DNA of 64,000 nt from Pseudoalteromonas luteoviolacea DSM 6061 (GCF_001625655.1 NZ_AUYB01000078.1:1-64000), one strand, 5' to 3'. Numbered from the stretch's first letter, positions 27,423 through 36,805 are shown. Notes: generated by a model not told the origin, from the sequence alone. Numbers and translations: made by a program.

Positions 27423-28992
27423 GACCCACCCCTTGATAGCTTGATTGAATGGCTTTGATCACAGCACGAGCTTTTGCTTTTGTTTCATCTGCTTCAGCTT
27501 GAGGATCTGAATCAAATACTACGCCAGCGCCAGCTTGCACATAAGCAATATTGTTTTTCACAAATGCTGAACGGATCACAATACAGGTATCCATTGCACC
27601 GTCACCAGTTAAATAGCCTACGGCACCACCATAGCTACCACGGCGTTGCTTTTCTGTATCCCTTACCAATTGAGCCGCTTTTACTTTAGGTGCACCAACG
27701 AGTGTGCCCATGTTCATGCAAGCTTGGTATGCGTGTAGTGCATCAAGGTCTGGTTTAAGCTGGCCAACGACACGAGATACTAAGTGCATTACTTGTGAGT
27801 AACGGTCTACTTTTAGCAATTCTTTGGCGTGGCGCGTACCTGGTACACTGATCCGTGCAACGTCATTACGCGCCAAATCAACCAGCATTAAGTGCTCTGC
27901 GCGCTCTTTTTTATCATCGCGTAGTTCTAGCTCAATACGGCTATCTAAATCGGGATTAATTGTGCCATCAGCGAATTTACCGCGCGGGCGAGTACCTGCG
28001 ATAGGGTAAACTTCCACTTGGTTACTTTCTTCGCAGTACTTCAATGCCGACTCTGGCGATGCACCAAACAAAACAAACTTTTCATCACGCATGTAAAACA
28101 TGTATGGACTTGGATTTTGCTTTTTAAGATGTTTGTATGCTGCGAGAGGCCTAGGACAAGGGAGTGAAAATGTGCGAGAAGGTACAACTTGGAAAATATC
28201 ACCATCGACAATATTTTTCTTTAGTTGTGTGACCTGCGATTTAAACACCTCATCCGAAATATCCACACTCACTTCATGGTTGCCGTCTTCTGGACCTTCT
28301 TTATAAGAGACATAGTCATCACATTGACGATTTAACTCTTCAAGTTGTCTGCCAACTTCAAAACAGTTAGCGTGAACATCTGGGCCATTAAAGACATTGC
28401 CAATCAGCTCAGTAGTTTGTGCTTGATGGTCAATTAATACCATTGTCTCCGCAAGGTAAAAAACATAATCAGGGCAGTCATTTTGACCATCAGGAACATC
28501 CGGCAAGGTTTCGAAATTTGCCACCATATCGTAGGCAAATACGCCACCTAAAAATACCGAGAACGGCGTGTCTGAGTTACGTTTTATAGAATCAATACAA
28601 GTTCGCAAAGCACTAAAAGCATTATCCGCTTTCAATTTGCTGTACTCGTCTAAACTAAGATCCTGAGCATTATAAGTTAGTGTAAGAACCGCATACTCTT
28701 TAACAACAGCACAGTTTTCTACTTTATCTGCTAGATAATTTAGTAACTGTTCACCATTGTTAGAAAGTGCACGTACTTTTACTTCCAGTCCGTTGCACTC
28801 AATTCGCAATGCAGCATCCGCTAAAATAATACTCTTTACATTGTCCTTGGAATCAATTTCCGCTGACTCCAGTAACAGCGAATTGGGCTTATTGAGAGCC
28901 GCGTATAAAGACAATGGACTTGCGATATAATCGCGCCGTTGCCTTATACTTGTCACCTCGCCCGGTGTTGTAGTTATATGACTAAAAATCAA
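27412..28992 (-). CDS. trpE: Anthranilate synthase component I
   Basis: Converts chorismate and ammonia to anthranilate. The tryptophan feedback site (LLESAEIDSKD) near the N-terminus and the chorismate-binding C-terminal half (IAGTRPRG, MLVDLARND, GAPKVKAAQL, AGAGVVFDSDP) match the enteric enzyme along its length. The start is a TTG; AGAGGA lies at proper spacing and no in-frame ATG fits, since the nearby ATG quickly meets a stop. It is the first structural gene after the double leader. Confidence 0.97.
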   Translation of the reverse strand: MIFSHITTTPGEVTSIRQRRDYIASPLSLYAALNKPNSLLLESAEIDSKDNVKSIILADAALRIECNGLEVKVRALSNNGEQLLNYLADKVENCAVVKEYAVLTLTYNAQDLSLDEYSKLKADNAFSALRTCIDSIKRNSDTPFSVFLGGVFAYDMVANFETLPDVPDGQNDCPDYVFYLAETMVLIDHQAQTTELIGNVFNGPDVHANCFEVGRQLEELNRQCDDYVSYKEGPEDGNHEVSVDISDEVFKSQVTQLKKNIVDGDIFQVVPSRTFSLPCPRPLAAYKHLKKQNPSPYMFYMRDEKFVLFGASPESALKYCEESNQVEVYPIAGTRPRGKFADGTINPDLDSRIELELRDDKKERAEHLMLVDLARNDVARISVPGTRHAKELLKVDRYSQVMHLVSRVVGQLKPDLDALHAYQACMNMGTLVGAPKVKAAQLVRDTEKQRRGSYGGAVGYLTGDGAMDTCIVIRSAFVKNNIAYVQAGAGVVFDSDPQAEADETKAKARAVIKAIQSSYQGVGHDA

Positions 28993-29012
28993 ACCTCATT
29001 CCTCTTTAGTAC

Positions 29013-29047
29013 AAAAAACCCCCCGAAGTATTTTAACTTGCGGGGGG
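29013..29047 (-). terminator. Second (trpE-proximal) trp attenuator terminator
   Basis: On the minus strand: CCCCCCG, a bulged C, AAGT, a loop, ACTT, CGGGGGG, then six Ts. It lies just after the second leader peptide and about 20 bases upstream of trpE. A GCGGG overlapping the leader stop can pair with CCCGC of the 5' arm as antiterminator, and a pause hairpin (GGTGCCT with AGGCATT) excludes that pairing. Confidence 0.88.
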
Positions 29048-29077
29048 TGTGTATTTAGTTACAACAATGCCTTCCCG

Positions 29078-29137
29078 CTAATTCAGGCACCACCACCAAG
29101 ATTTTGTAGATGAATTGTTGCAAAAATTGTTAATCAT
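29078..29137 (-). CDS. trpL: trp leader peptide 2 (promoter-distal)
   Basis: A 19-residue frame, MINNFCNNSSTKSWWWCLN, with three consecutive TGG codons placed just before a TAG stop. A TGGA lies about nine bases before the ATG. The Trp codons occupy the 5' side of a pause hairpin, and the stop precedes the antiterminator strand, as in classical trpL attenuation. Ribosome stalling at the Trp codons would free the antiterminator and allow trpE transcription. It starts inside the region just downstream of the first attenuator's U-tract. Confidence 0.85.
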   Translation of the reverse strand: MINNFCNNSSTKSWWWCLN

Positions 29138-29151
29138 TATAAAAATTCCAT

Positions 29152-29180
29152 AAAAAAACCCGCGAGCTCAGCGCGGGTTT
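29152..29180 (-). terminator. First (promoter-proximal) trp attenuator terminator
   Basis: On the minus strand: AAACCCGCG, loop CTGAGCT, CGCGGGTTT, continuing into seven Ts in all. The antiterminator strand GCGGGT, located just after the first leader stop, is complementary to ACCCGC of the 5' arm. Confidence 0.9.
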
Positions 29181-29214
29181 ATAAGTCGTCAGACATAACG
29201 AATCACACCCGCAG

Positions 29215-29262
29215 TTACGAGTGCCACCACCAAACGATTTTTGTTTTTTGTGTTAGATTCAT
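29215..29262 (-). CDS. trpL: trp leader peptide 1 (promoter-proximal)
   Basis: A 15-residue frame, MNLTQKTKIVWWWHS, with three consecutive TGG codons followed by CAC TCG and TAA. CACTCG pairs with CGGGTG to form a pause hairpin with the stop codon in its loop; the alternative pairing GCGGGT/ACCCGC forms the antiterminator. The ribosome binding site is weak. The shared T-K-(x)-W-W-W core with leader 2 suggests that the two arose by duplication. Confidence 0.82.
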   Translation of the reverse strand: MNLTQKTKIVWWWHS

Positions 29263-29298
29263 TTGTAAAGTTTTCGTTATTCCGATTTAAGTGGGTAC

Positions 29299-29328
29299 AG
29301 TAAACCTTACTCTGGCACAAACTGTCAA
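29299..29328 (-). promoter_or_regulatory. Predicted trp operon promoter
   Basis: On the minus strand a consensus -35 TTGACA (29328-29323) is followed after 18 bases by TTTACT (29304-29299). A short inverted repeat GTAA/TTAC overlaps the -10 region where TrpR binds in enterics, but the match to the TrpR operator is too poor to call one. Confidence 0.55.
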
Positions 29329-29448
29329 GTACAAAAATCAAAAAATAACCAATAGCATTAAATAATGCTGAACTATACGAATATTGACCTAGTGATTAGG
29401 TTGCAAATGTCATACTCATTGCGACTTTTAAAGTAAATTAAAACGTAC

Positions 29449-29462
29449 GCACAATATTGTGC
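29449..29462. promoter_or_regulatory. 14-bp palindrome at the rnm promoter
   Basis: GCACAATATTGTGC is a perfect palindrome immediately upstream of a TATACT (-10-like, 29468-29473) for the rnm gene. It may be an operator for an unidentified regulator. Confidence 0.4.
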
Positions 29463-29501
29463 ATGTTATACTGCGAGCGTTTGTTTTTAGGGGATTAAAT
29501 T

Positions 29502-30350
29502 TTGATTAAATATGACTTACATAGTCATAGTACTTTTTCTGATGGGCGTTTAGATGTAGCAGAGCTCTTAGAGCGCGCAACAGAAAAAGGCGTTGATGTG
29601 CTCGCTTTAACTGACCACGATACTGTGGCTGGGATTCCTGTGGCAAAGCAATATATAGCTGAGCAAAACCTTGAGCTTGAGCTGATTACCGGTGTTGAAA
29701 TATCAACCAAATGGGAGAGCTTTGAGATCCACATTGTAGGCTTAAATATTGATATTGAGTCAACCTCGCTTCAGGCATTGTTAAAGGAGCAGCAAAATAA
29801 ACGTAGGGAGCGTGCCAAAGAAATTGGCGCTCGGCTTGAAAAACGGGGCTACGAAGGCATCTATGCGCAAGCGCTAGAATTGGCAAAGGGTGCTGAAATT
29901 ACCAGAGCACACTTTGCTAAAGCGTTGGTTGATCGCGGTGTTGCCAAAAATATCCAAGGGGTATTTAAAAAGTTTCTAGCACGCAATAAAACGGGTTATG
30001 TACCCAGCGCTTGGTGCACTTTAGCAGAAGCAATTGAAGCAATTCATAGTGCGGGGGGGATCGCAGTACTTGCACATCCTGGTCGTTACCAAATGTCGAA
30101 TAAATGGTTACGTAAACTTCTGGATGAATTTAGTGCTTCCGGCGGTAAAGCTATGGAAGTTGCGCAACCGCAGCAAGCGCCTACCGAAAGACAATTTTTA
30201 GGGCAGTTGTCTCGTGAGTATAACCTTCTTGCAAGCCAAGGCTCTGATTTTCATTACCCAACTAGTTGGTTGGATCTAGGAAGAAACCTATACTTACCAA
30301 AAGATTGCCAAGGTGTATGGCAGTTTTGGGGAGCCGCAGAGGAATGTTAG
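29502..30350 (+). CDS. rnm: RNase AM / PHP-domain phosphoesterase (YciV)
   Basis: A PHP-family metal-dependent phosphoesterase. The four PHP motifs are clear: YDLHSHSTFSDG, ALTDHDTVAG, GVEIST with ...EIHIVGL, and the C-terminal GSDFHYP. The E. coli homologue is a 5'-3' exoribonuclease acting on short RNAs and on 5' ends of rRNA. The start is a TTG after AGGGG; no ATG precedes the first motif. It is divergent from the trp operon, as in E. coli, and heads a run of conserved genes. Confidence 0.95.
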   Translation: MIKYDLHSHSTFSDGRLDVAELLERATEKGVDVLALTDHDTVAGIPVAKQYIAEQNLELELITGVEISTKWESFEIHIVGLNIDIESTSLQALLKEQQNKRRERAKEIGARLEKRGYEGIYAQALELAKGAEITRAHFAKALVDRGVAKNIQGVFKKFLARNKTGYVPSAWCTLAEAIEAIHSAGGIAVLAHPGRYQMSNKWLRKLLDEFSASGGKAMEVAQPQQAPTERQFLGQLSREYNLLASQGSDFHYPTSWLDLGRNLYLPKDCQGVWQFWGAAEEC

Positions 30351-30351
30351 C

Positions 30352-30972
30352 ATGAGTCAATTTTTTCATATTCACCCAGATAATCCACAGGCACGTCTGA
30401 TCCGACAAGCTGTCGAAATAATTCAAAAGGGCGGAGTAGTGGTTTATCCAACTGACTCTGGCTATGCCATTGGCTGTAACCTTGGCAACAAACAAGCTAA
30501 AGAGCGTATTGAGCGTATTAGGGGGATTGAGAAACATCATAATTTTACCTTGATGTGCAGAGATTTATCTGAGCTGTCTACTTATGCGAGAGTAGATAAT
30601 CAAATGTTTAGGATGATCAAAAATAATACACCGGGTCCTTATACTTTTATTCTTAAAGGTACTAAAGAAGTTCCGCGTAGGTTGCTTAATGATAAGAAAA
30701 AGACCATAGGGATCCGTGTAACAGATCACCCGATCACTTGCGCGATTTTAGAAGAATTAAATGAGCCACTTATGTCTTGCTCGTTGATTTTACCCGGCGA
30801 GCAGTTTACCGAGTCAGATCCCGACGATATCCGTATGCAGCTGGAAAAACACGTGGACTTAATTGTACATGGGGGCTACTTGGTGGAGCAGGCTACGACG
30901 GTTATTGATATGTCGGACGACAGTGTTGAAATATTGCGTCATGGTTGCGGCGATGTGTCACCGTTCGAATAA
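30352..30972 (+). CDS. yciO: YciO/Sua5-family protein
   Basis: A 206-residue Sua5/YrdC/YciO-type protein (threonylcarbamoyl-AMP synthase fold). Signatures are GGVVVYPTDSGYAIGCNLGNKQA, KRxR-type basic residues and ILKGTKEVPRRLL. YciO proteins are close to TsaC, but their physiological role is less certain. The start is the ATG at 30352, one base after the rnm stop, with AGAGGA upstream. Confidence 0.93.
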   Translation: MSQFFHIHPDNPQARLIRQAVEIIQKGGVVVYPTDSGYAIGCNLGNKQAKERIERIRGIEKHHNFTLMCRDLSELSTYARVDNQMFRMIKNNTPGPYTFILKGTKEVPRRLLNDKKKTIGIRVTDHPITCAILEELNEPLMSCSLILPGEQFTESDPDDIRMQLEKHVDLIVHGGYLVEQATTVIDMSDDSVEILRHGCGDVSPFE

Positions 30973-30974
30973 GC

Positions 30975-31775
30975 ATGACTGAACAGCAGCAACAGCAAGC
31001 ACCACTGGCTTTTTTAAAAGGTGAGGCCGTTTTAGAAAAGCCAGAAGATCTCTATATCCCCCCAGACGCATTACAGGTCATTCTAGAGAGCTTTGAAGGG
31101 CCACTGGATCTTCTCTTGTATCTCATAAAGCGTCACAAACTCGATATTCTCGAATTGCCTATTTTAAGCATTACTCAGCAATACGTGCATTACGTTGAAA
31201 TGATGCAAGATTTCCAACTTGAACTGGCTGGTGAATATTTGGTGATGGCGGCTTTACTGGCGCAGATAAAGTCGCGGTTATTGCTGCCTACCCATGAAGA
31301 GATTGAAGAGGAAGAAGATCCGAGAGCTGAATTGGTTAGACGATTACAAGAATATGAACAATTTAAGCAAGCTGCCGAAAACTTAGATAAAGTCCCCCGT
31401 GTAGATAGAGATATTTTTATTGCCAGCGCTTTGATAGAAGATGTGGACGACAACGCTGATTCTTTGCCCGATGTAGAACTCAGGGAGCTTTTACTAGCAA
31501 TGAGTGAAGTAATGGCACGAGCAAAAAAGTTTGAACACCACCAGATCAGCGCTGAGACTTTATCAACACGAGAGAGAATGTCTAAGATACTGCAATACCT
31601 GAGTGAAAACCCAAACCCCGTTGAGTTTAGTGTGCTATTTCATATTGAAGAAGGTCGAAGTGGTGTTGTGGTTACCTTTATTGCTATGTTGGAGCTTTTA
31701 AAAGAACAACTCATCTCTATTGTGCAAGTAAATCTCGCTAGTGCAATTTATTTGTCATTAAAACTACAAGAGTAA
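30975..31775 (+). CDS. scpA: Segregation and condensation protein A
   Basis: The kleisin subunit of SMC-ScpAB. It has the N-terminal FEGPLDLLLYLIKRHKLDILELPI motif that contacts SMC, followed by QQYVHYVEMMQ and a winged-helix C-terminus. The ATG at 30975 follows the yciO stop directly. Because the partner in many gammaproteobacteria is MukBEF, ScpAB here implies an SMC-like condensin elsewhere in the genome. Confidence 0.95.
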   Translation: MTEQQQQQAPLAFLKGEAVLEKPEDLYIPPDALQVILESFEGPLDLLLYLIKRHKLDILELPILSITQQYVHYVEMMQDFQLELAGEYLVMAALLAQIKSRLLLPTHEEIEEEEDPRAELVRRLQEYEQFKQAAENLDKVPRVDRDIFIASALIEDVDDNADSLPDVELRELLLAMSEVMARAKKFEHHQISAETLSTRERMSKILQYLSENPNPVEFSVLFHIEEGRSGVVVTFIAMLELLKEQLISIVQVNLASAIYLSLKLQE

Positions 31776-31830
31776 TGCGCTCTCTGTCATAATACCGCGC
31801 TTTCTACTAGCCTTATGAAATTACTGTGAC

Positions 31831-32418
31831 ATGACACGCCGAGTAAGTGACGAACAATTAGTCGAGTTGGTTGAGGCTGCCATTTTTGTGGCTGATAAAC
31901 CGCTGTCTAAAAAGCACATGAAAGAAACCGTTTTGCAGGATATTAGTGTGTCAGATCGTCGTCTGCAGCAGGCCATAGATACAATTTCGGAGCATTATCA
32001 AACTCGCGGTGTGAAACTTGTTGAAGTGGGCACTGGGTACCGATTTCAGGCATGTCCTAGTTTGAGCCCTTGGTTGAATATGCTATGGCAAGAAAAGGCC
32101 CCAAAATATTCTCGTGCAACTCTAGAAACATTGGCGCTTATAGCATACCGACAACCCATAACCCGTGGTGAAATAGAGCAGGTTAGAGGGGTTACAGTGA
32201 GCTCTAACATCATGAAAAGCCTGTTAGAGCGGCAGTGGATAAAAGTGGTAGGGCATAAAGAAGTACCTGGAAAACCAGCGCTTTATGCAACTACAAAGTT
32301 ATTTTTAGACTACTTTTCGCTGTCTGGTTTAGATGGTTTACCAAAACTGCCTGAATTGCAGAGCGAGAAGTTAGATCAGATGTTAAATGATCCTTCTGTG
32401 AGAGAACAATCAGAATGA
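31831..32418 (+). CDS. scpB: Segregation and condensation protein B
   Basis: A two-winged-helix protein that regulates ScpA-SMC. Conserved are [27 protein letters not shown], and the second winged helix ([45 protein letters not shown]). It overlaps rluB by four bases (ATGA). Confidence 0.95.
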   Translation: MTRRVSDEQLVELVEAAIFVADKPLSKKHMKETVLQDISVSDRRLQQAIDTISEHYQTRGVKLVEVGTGYRFQACPSLSPWLNMLWQEKAPKYSRATLETLALIAYRQPITRGEIEQVRGVTVSSNIMKSLLERQWIKVVGHKEVPGKPALYATTKLFLDYFSLSGLDGLPKLPELQSEKLDQMLNDPSVREQSE

Positions 32419-33275
32419 GTGAGAAGCTACAAAAAGTATTGGCACGTGCGGGCGTTGGTTCGCGTCGTGAAATGGAAAAGTACATTGAATCTAACCGAGT
32501 TAGTGTCGATGGCAAGGTGGCAAAGTTGGGCGACCGTGTTGAAGAAAATGCGGTGATCCGTGTTGATGGGCACGTTGTTAAAATTGAGCAAAAAGAAGAG
32601 CGTATTTGCCGTGTGCTTATGTACCATAAACCTGAAGGTGAGCTGTGTACGCGCAAAGATCCCGAAGGCAGACGCACAGTTTTTGATAGATTGCCGCGTT
32701 TAGAAGGCGATCGCTGGATTGCAATTGGTCGATTAGATATTAATACATCAGGCCTATTATTGTTTACCAATGATGGTGAGTTGGCAAACCGTTTAATGCA
32801 TCCTAAATATGAAGTAGAACGTGAGTATTCAGTTCGTGTATTTGGTGAAGTGACAAATCAAACACTGAAAACTTTAACTCAAGGTGTTGAGCTAGAGGAC
32901 GGGCCTGCTAAGTTTTTGTCGATCAAGCCACGTGGTGGTGAGGGCATTAACAAGTGGTTCAATGTGACTTTGACTGAAGGTAGAAACCGTGAAGTTCGTC
33001 GTTTATGGCAATCTCAAGAGGTTGACGTATCGAGACTGATCCGTGTTCGCTACGGTAAATTAGAGTTAAATAAACGCCTTCCTCAAGGTGGCTGGGAAGA
33101 GCTTGCGTTGGAAGATGTAAACTATCTTCGTAAATCGGTGAGCTTACGACCAGAGACACAAACAAAGCTCTCTGTCATGCCTGAAAAGCGTAAAGATAAG
33201 CGTGCTAAAGTTAACCGCATTCGCAAAGCAGTCCACAAGCACAACCAGAGACTGAAACAAAATAAACGCCGATAG
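32415..33275 (+). CDS. rluB: 23S rRNA pseudouridine 2605 synthase RluB
   Basis: An S4 domain at the N-terminus ([20 protein letters not shown]) is followed by a RsuA-family catalytic domain. The catalytic Asp lies in [17 protein letters not shown], and the signature [14 protein letters not shown] follows. A basic C-terminal tail ([21 protein letters not shown]) is typical of RluB. The tight overlap with scpB is conserved in this group of bacteria. A clear terminator follows. Confidence 0.95.
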   Translation: MSEKLQKVLARAGVGSRREMEKYIESNRVSVDGKVAKLGDRVEENAVIRVDGHVVKIEQKEERICRVLMYHKPEGELCTRKDPEGRRTVFDRLPRLEGDRWIAIGRLDINTSGLLLFTNDGELANRLMHPKYEVEREYSVRVFGEVTNQTLKTLTQGVELEDGPAKFLSIKPRGGEGINKWFNVTLTEGRNREVRRLWQSQEVDVSRLIRVRYGKLELNKRLPQGGWEELALEDVNYLRKSVSLRPETQTKLSVMPEKRKDKRAKVNRIRKAVHKHNQRLKQNKRR

Positions 33276-33291
33276 TTTTGTACTGTCATGT

Positions 33292-33319
33292 AAAAAGGGC
33301 TCCATGTGGAGCCCTTTTT
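33292..33319. terminator. Rho-independent terminator
   Basis: AAAAAGGGCTCCA/TGGAGCCCTTTTT, a strong stem with A and U tracts on both sides. It serves rluB and the convergent yciK. Confidence 0.9.
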
Positions 33320-33338
33320 AATTATAAGTGGTATTTAA

Positions 33339-34082
33339 TTATTTAGGTTGTGCGTCTATTGACTGACCATTTACATCTGCTGAGTCATCAGACATAAGGT
33401 ACAAGTATGTTGGCATTAAATCCTCTGCCGTTTTTAGTCTGTCAGCATCTTCACCAGGGAACGCTGTTGCACGCATACTGGTGCGTGTAGCACCTGGGTT
33501 GATACAATTAACGCGAATGTCGGTTTTGCCAACTTCTGCCGCCCACGTTTGCATCATTCCCTCTGTTGCGAATTTTGAGATTGCATACGCGCCCCAAAAC
33601 TCACGACCCTGCCTACCTACGCCAGAAGAAGTAAAAATGATGGAAGCTTTAGGTGCCTTACGTAAAAGTGGGAACAGAAAACGCGTGATCATTGCCTGAC
33701 CAGTTACATTGACTTTCATGACGTTTTCGAAGGTAGACACGCAGAAGTGCTCTAGCGGCCCCATAGTGCCCAAAATTGATGCGTTATTTAACAAACCATC
33801 TAGTTTTCCGAATTGTTGTTCGATGGTCGCTGCTAAGTCGCGATAGTGTTGTTTTGTTGCACCTTTGAGGTCCAATGGAACGATAGCTGGTTGAGGATAA
33901 CCTGCTGCCACGATTTCGTCGTAAACAGCTTCTAATTTGCTGGTGGTTTTACCAAGCAGAATAACTGTTGCACCGTGTTTCGCATAATTTATTGCTGCGA
34001 CACGGCCAATACCGTCACCCGCACCAGTGACTAAAATCACCTTATTTTCTAGCGCGTTGCTAGGCGCATCATATGTGTGCAT
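33339..34082 (-). CDS. yciK: SDR-family oxidoreductase YciK
   Basis: A classical short-chain dehydrogenase of 247 residues. The NAD(P) loop VTGAGDGIGRVAA, the NNAS motif (LLNNASILG), the catalytic Ser (FTSSGVGR), the YAISK pair and the NPGATRTSMRA segment are all present. The E. coli gene lies in the same neighbourhood (yciK-sohB). The substrate is unknown. Confidence 0.95.
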   Translation of the reverse strand: MHTYDAPSNALENKVILVTGAGDGIGRVAAINYAKHGATVILLGKTTSKLEAVYDEIVAAGYPQPAIVPLDLKGATKQHYRDLAATIEQQFGKLDGLLNNASILGTMGPLEHFCVSTFENVMKVNVTGQAMITRFLFPLLRKAPKASIIFTSSGVGRQGREFWGAYAISKFATEGMMQTWAAEVGKTDIRVNCINPGATRTSMRATAFPGEDADRLKTAEDLMPTYLYLMSDDSADVNGQSIDAQPK

Positions 34083-34332
34083 ATTGGACCTCTAACAAAT
34101 ACATTTGCTATATTTTATCATAGTCACGACGCAAGTTATCGAATTTATTGCAAATAGGAGTGGCGAAAGGCTACACTTTGCGTTAAGTTAAACTGGTCTA
34201 ATGTCTTATTAAAAGCAAAATTACATAGTTTTAACGAATTATTCTCGGCGGCTTATGGGTGCTTACATCTAAAGGCAGGGGTAAGACTCGACCGAGAAAC
34301 AATAATAATAAAATTATGTCGGAGCCAATATA

Positions 34333-36786
34333 ATGAAGAAACTGATACTACCACTTGCTGTTTCAGCCGCTTTAGCGGGCTGTGGTGGCGGTGAAACGCT
34401 AGAAGATGTAAAACAAGATACGAAACCTGTAACACCTGTTGCATCGGTTAAGTTTGATCCTTCCAACGGCGTTATTTCCATACCAAATGACATCTTATTT
34501 AGCGGAACTCAAGATGGTACGCTGAATATACCTGGCGAACTCGATTCTGAGTCGATGCCTTTGGTTCCAAAAGCCGGCTATGCGGATCCATCTCTAGCAA
34601 TTGGTGGTCTTGACGGTTGGTCAACTCAAATGCCATACCAGATAGCGTTAGACACACCAGCTAATGTTGCTATTGATGCTGCATCTGTAGCAACTCCTGG
34701 CTCTGTACGTATTTTTGAAGTGGTTATGGGTGCTGACCCAGATACAGAAGCTTGTACAGGCTTCTCTGCTGCGTTTGCGTGTAAAGTTGTTAGCGAGCTT
34801 ACATTTGGTCCAACAGGTGACTTCGTTTCTCAGTTAAGCGAAGATGGCAAAAACATCAACGTGATCCCTGTTAAACCATTTAAGACCAACACAACCTATA
34901 TTACAGTGTTAACAACAGGCATCAAAGATAACGTAGACGGTGGTCGCAGTTTATCACCTTCATCAACGTATACTTTACTTCGCCAAGAAGCGCCATTAGT
35001 TACAGATTCTCAAAAGTCTTTGCAGGCTGTCATCCGCAGCTATGAGCAAGCACTTGTTTCAAGCGAGTCAATTAGCGCGTCGGATATTGTGTATACAGCG
35101 GCAATGACGACACAATCAACAGGTGCAGTTGTTGGCTCTATTAAAAAGCTACTAGCGTCAACAATTGGTACCGAACAGCAGCCGATGGTCACAGTACCAG
35201 CACAAGATGTTGTATCGGTTGCTGACATCTTTACGATGTTGCAAATTCCAGTGTCAGATGAGGTTTTGGCGCTGGCTCAGGGTGTAAGATATATCAAAGG
35301 TAATGTTCAGTTACCGATGTACTCTCCACTGCCTAAAAATGCTGAAAGTACGGCACTGGCCGAAACTTATTGGGAAGCAAAGTGTGATAACGGAGTTGCG
35401 CTGGCGGCTGTTAAAGCGGCAGCAGGTGAATTACCTGCAGTTTCTGATCCTGAATCAAATGACGCACAGTGTGCCGCGTTGTCTGGTGGTCAATTAAGAG
35501 ACCTTGGTTTAGACAAGCAAAAATTCCTGACCAAGTACAATCCGATTCCAAAGCAGCAGTGGATTGCAAACGCGCCAGTTCAAATCACAATGCCAATGAT
35601 TGAGACGAACCGCCCTGAAACTGGATGGCCAGTTGTGATCTTGCAGCACGGTATTACCAGTAAAAAAGAAGACATGCTTGGTTTGACGCTTGCACTAACA
35701 CAGGCTGGTTTTGCGACGGTAGCAATTGACCACCCATTGCACGGTGAGCGTGGTATTGATCTTGATAATGATGGTACTGACGAGTTCAATGCTTCAACAA
35801 ATAGTGTTTTACATTATATGAACTTGCAGTCTCTGCTTGTTGCGCGTGACAACTTGCGTCAGTCTACTGCGGATTTACTTGCACTGCGTTTAGGCCTTCA
35901 TGCCATTAATGCTGCGTCTCAGGTGCCTATGCTTTTGAACACCAACGATGTTAGCTTCGTAGGTCAATCACTCGGCTCAGTTGTTGCGCCAAGCTTTATC
36001 GCGCACGCAAACTTACCTTTTGAAGAAGAAGTCTTAAAACCGGCAGAGCCACTATTTAAAGTCGGAGCTGCGGCACTATCTAGTGGTGGTGCAGGCATTG
36101 CAAACTTCTTAGTTGAGTCTGCATCTTTTGGGCCTGTTGTTAAGTCAGCTGTTCTTGTGGGGGCTTCTGACCTAGCTGTTTCTAAGAAGTTCACAGCCTA
36201 TTTAGCTGAAGGCGCTATTGCGGATTGTGGCGCGTTTGCACAAGATCCGAGTCGCTTTACAAGTTGTGCTTACAGTACATTTACTGCAACTTTGCAAGCT
36301 GAAGAAGACACCGCAGCGTTGGCAACTATAGATGCCACGGTTGATCAATTCGCTTATGCGTCACAAACTGTGCTTGATAGTGCGGATCCATTAAATTATG
36401 CACCTCTAGTTCGAGCGGTTAACTCGCCGATTTATATGAGCGTTGTTGTGGGCGGGGAAGGTGATAATAAAGCTGACCAAGTTATCCCGCCAAACACTGC
36501 TGCACGTAACCCTCTAGGTGGTAGTACGCCGCTGGCTGCATTTATGGGATTAGAGACAGCGACTGAGTCTAAGCTGTCTACAGATGGTACTGCTGGCCGC
36601 TATGTGGTTAACTTCTCGCAAGGTCACCATAGTTCACTGCTAACTACATCATTTGATGAATTAACAGGTGGCACAGCACAAGGCCATGCGCAAGCTAGCC
36701 TTGAAATGCAAAAGCAAGTAGCAACTTATTTAGCCTCAAAAGGCCTTTCATTGCCAATTACTGATACAACAGTTATTGCAAAGTAA
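34333..36786 (+). CDS. VolA/Pla-1-family surface lipoprotein phospholipase
   Basis: An 817-residue lipoprotein; the signal ends in a lipobox (LAGC) followed by GGGE. The first ~400 residues are the extended N-terminal region typical of VolA-like enzymes. A lipase alpha/beta-hydrolase domain follows, with HGITSKKEDM, HPLHGERG, the nucleophile in GQSLGS, and a C-terminal GHHSSL that supplies the His. Vibrio VolA is a surface lysophospholipase that frees fatty acids from host lipids. The gene is preceded by a 250-base promoter region and closed by a terminator, so it is monocistronic. Confidence 0.9.
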   Translation: MKKLILPLAVSAALAGCGGGETLEDVKQDTKPVTPVASVKFDPSNGVISIPNDILFSGTQDGTLNIPGELDSESMPLVPKAGYADPSLAIGGLDGWSTQMPYQIALDTPANVAIDAASVATPGSVRIFEVVMGADPDTEACTGFSAAFACKVVSELTFGPTGDFVSQLSEDGKNINVIPVKPFKTNTTYITVLTTGIKDNVDGGRSLSPSSTYTLLRQEAPLVTDSQKSLQAVIRSYEQALVSSESISASDIVYTAAMTTQSTGAVVGSIKKLLASTIGTEQQPMVTVPAQDVVSVADIFTMLQIPVSDEVLALAQGVRYIKGNVQLPMYSPLPKNAESTALAETYWEAKCDNGVALAAVKAAAGELPAVSDPESNDAQCAALSGGQLRDLGLDKQKFLTKYNPIPKQQWIANAPVQITMPMIETNRPETGWPVVILQHGITSKKEDMLGLTLALTQAGFATVAIDHPLHGERGIDLDNDGTDEFNASTNSVLHYMNLQSLLVARDNLRQSTADLLALRLGLHAINAASQVPMLLNTNDVSFVGQSLGSVVAPSFIAHANLPFEEEVLKPAEPLFKVGAAALSSGGAGIANFLVESASFGPVVKSAVLVGASDLAVSKKFTAYLAEGAIADCGAFAQDPSRFTSCAYSTFTATLQAEEDTAALATIDATVDQFAYASQTVLDSADPLNYAPLVRAVNSPIYMSVVVGGEGDNKADQVIPPNTAARNPLGGSTPLAAFMGLETATESKLSTDGTAGRYVVNFSQGHHSSLLTTSFDELTGGTAQGHAQASLEMQKQVATYLASKGLSLPITDTTVIAK

Positions 36787-36805
36787 TCGCATTTAAGACA
36801 AGATT

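Noticed and set aside
29138..29152. A short ATG-started frame right after the first attenuator U-tract (Met-Glu-Phe-Leu-stop)
   Set aside because: It has no Trp codons and is followed by the convincing second leader; it is probably chance.
29295..29312. TrpR operator at the trp promoter
   Set aside because: Only a short GTAA/TTAC symmetry is present; the match to the enteric operator is too poor to call.
30945..30974. Upstream N-terminal extension of ScpA overlapping yciO
   Set aside because: The ATG at 30975 directly after the yciO stop gives the usual ScpA length.
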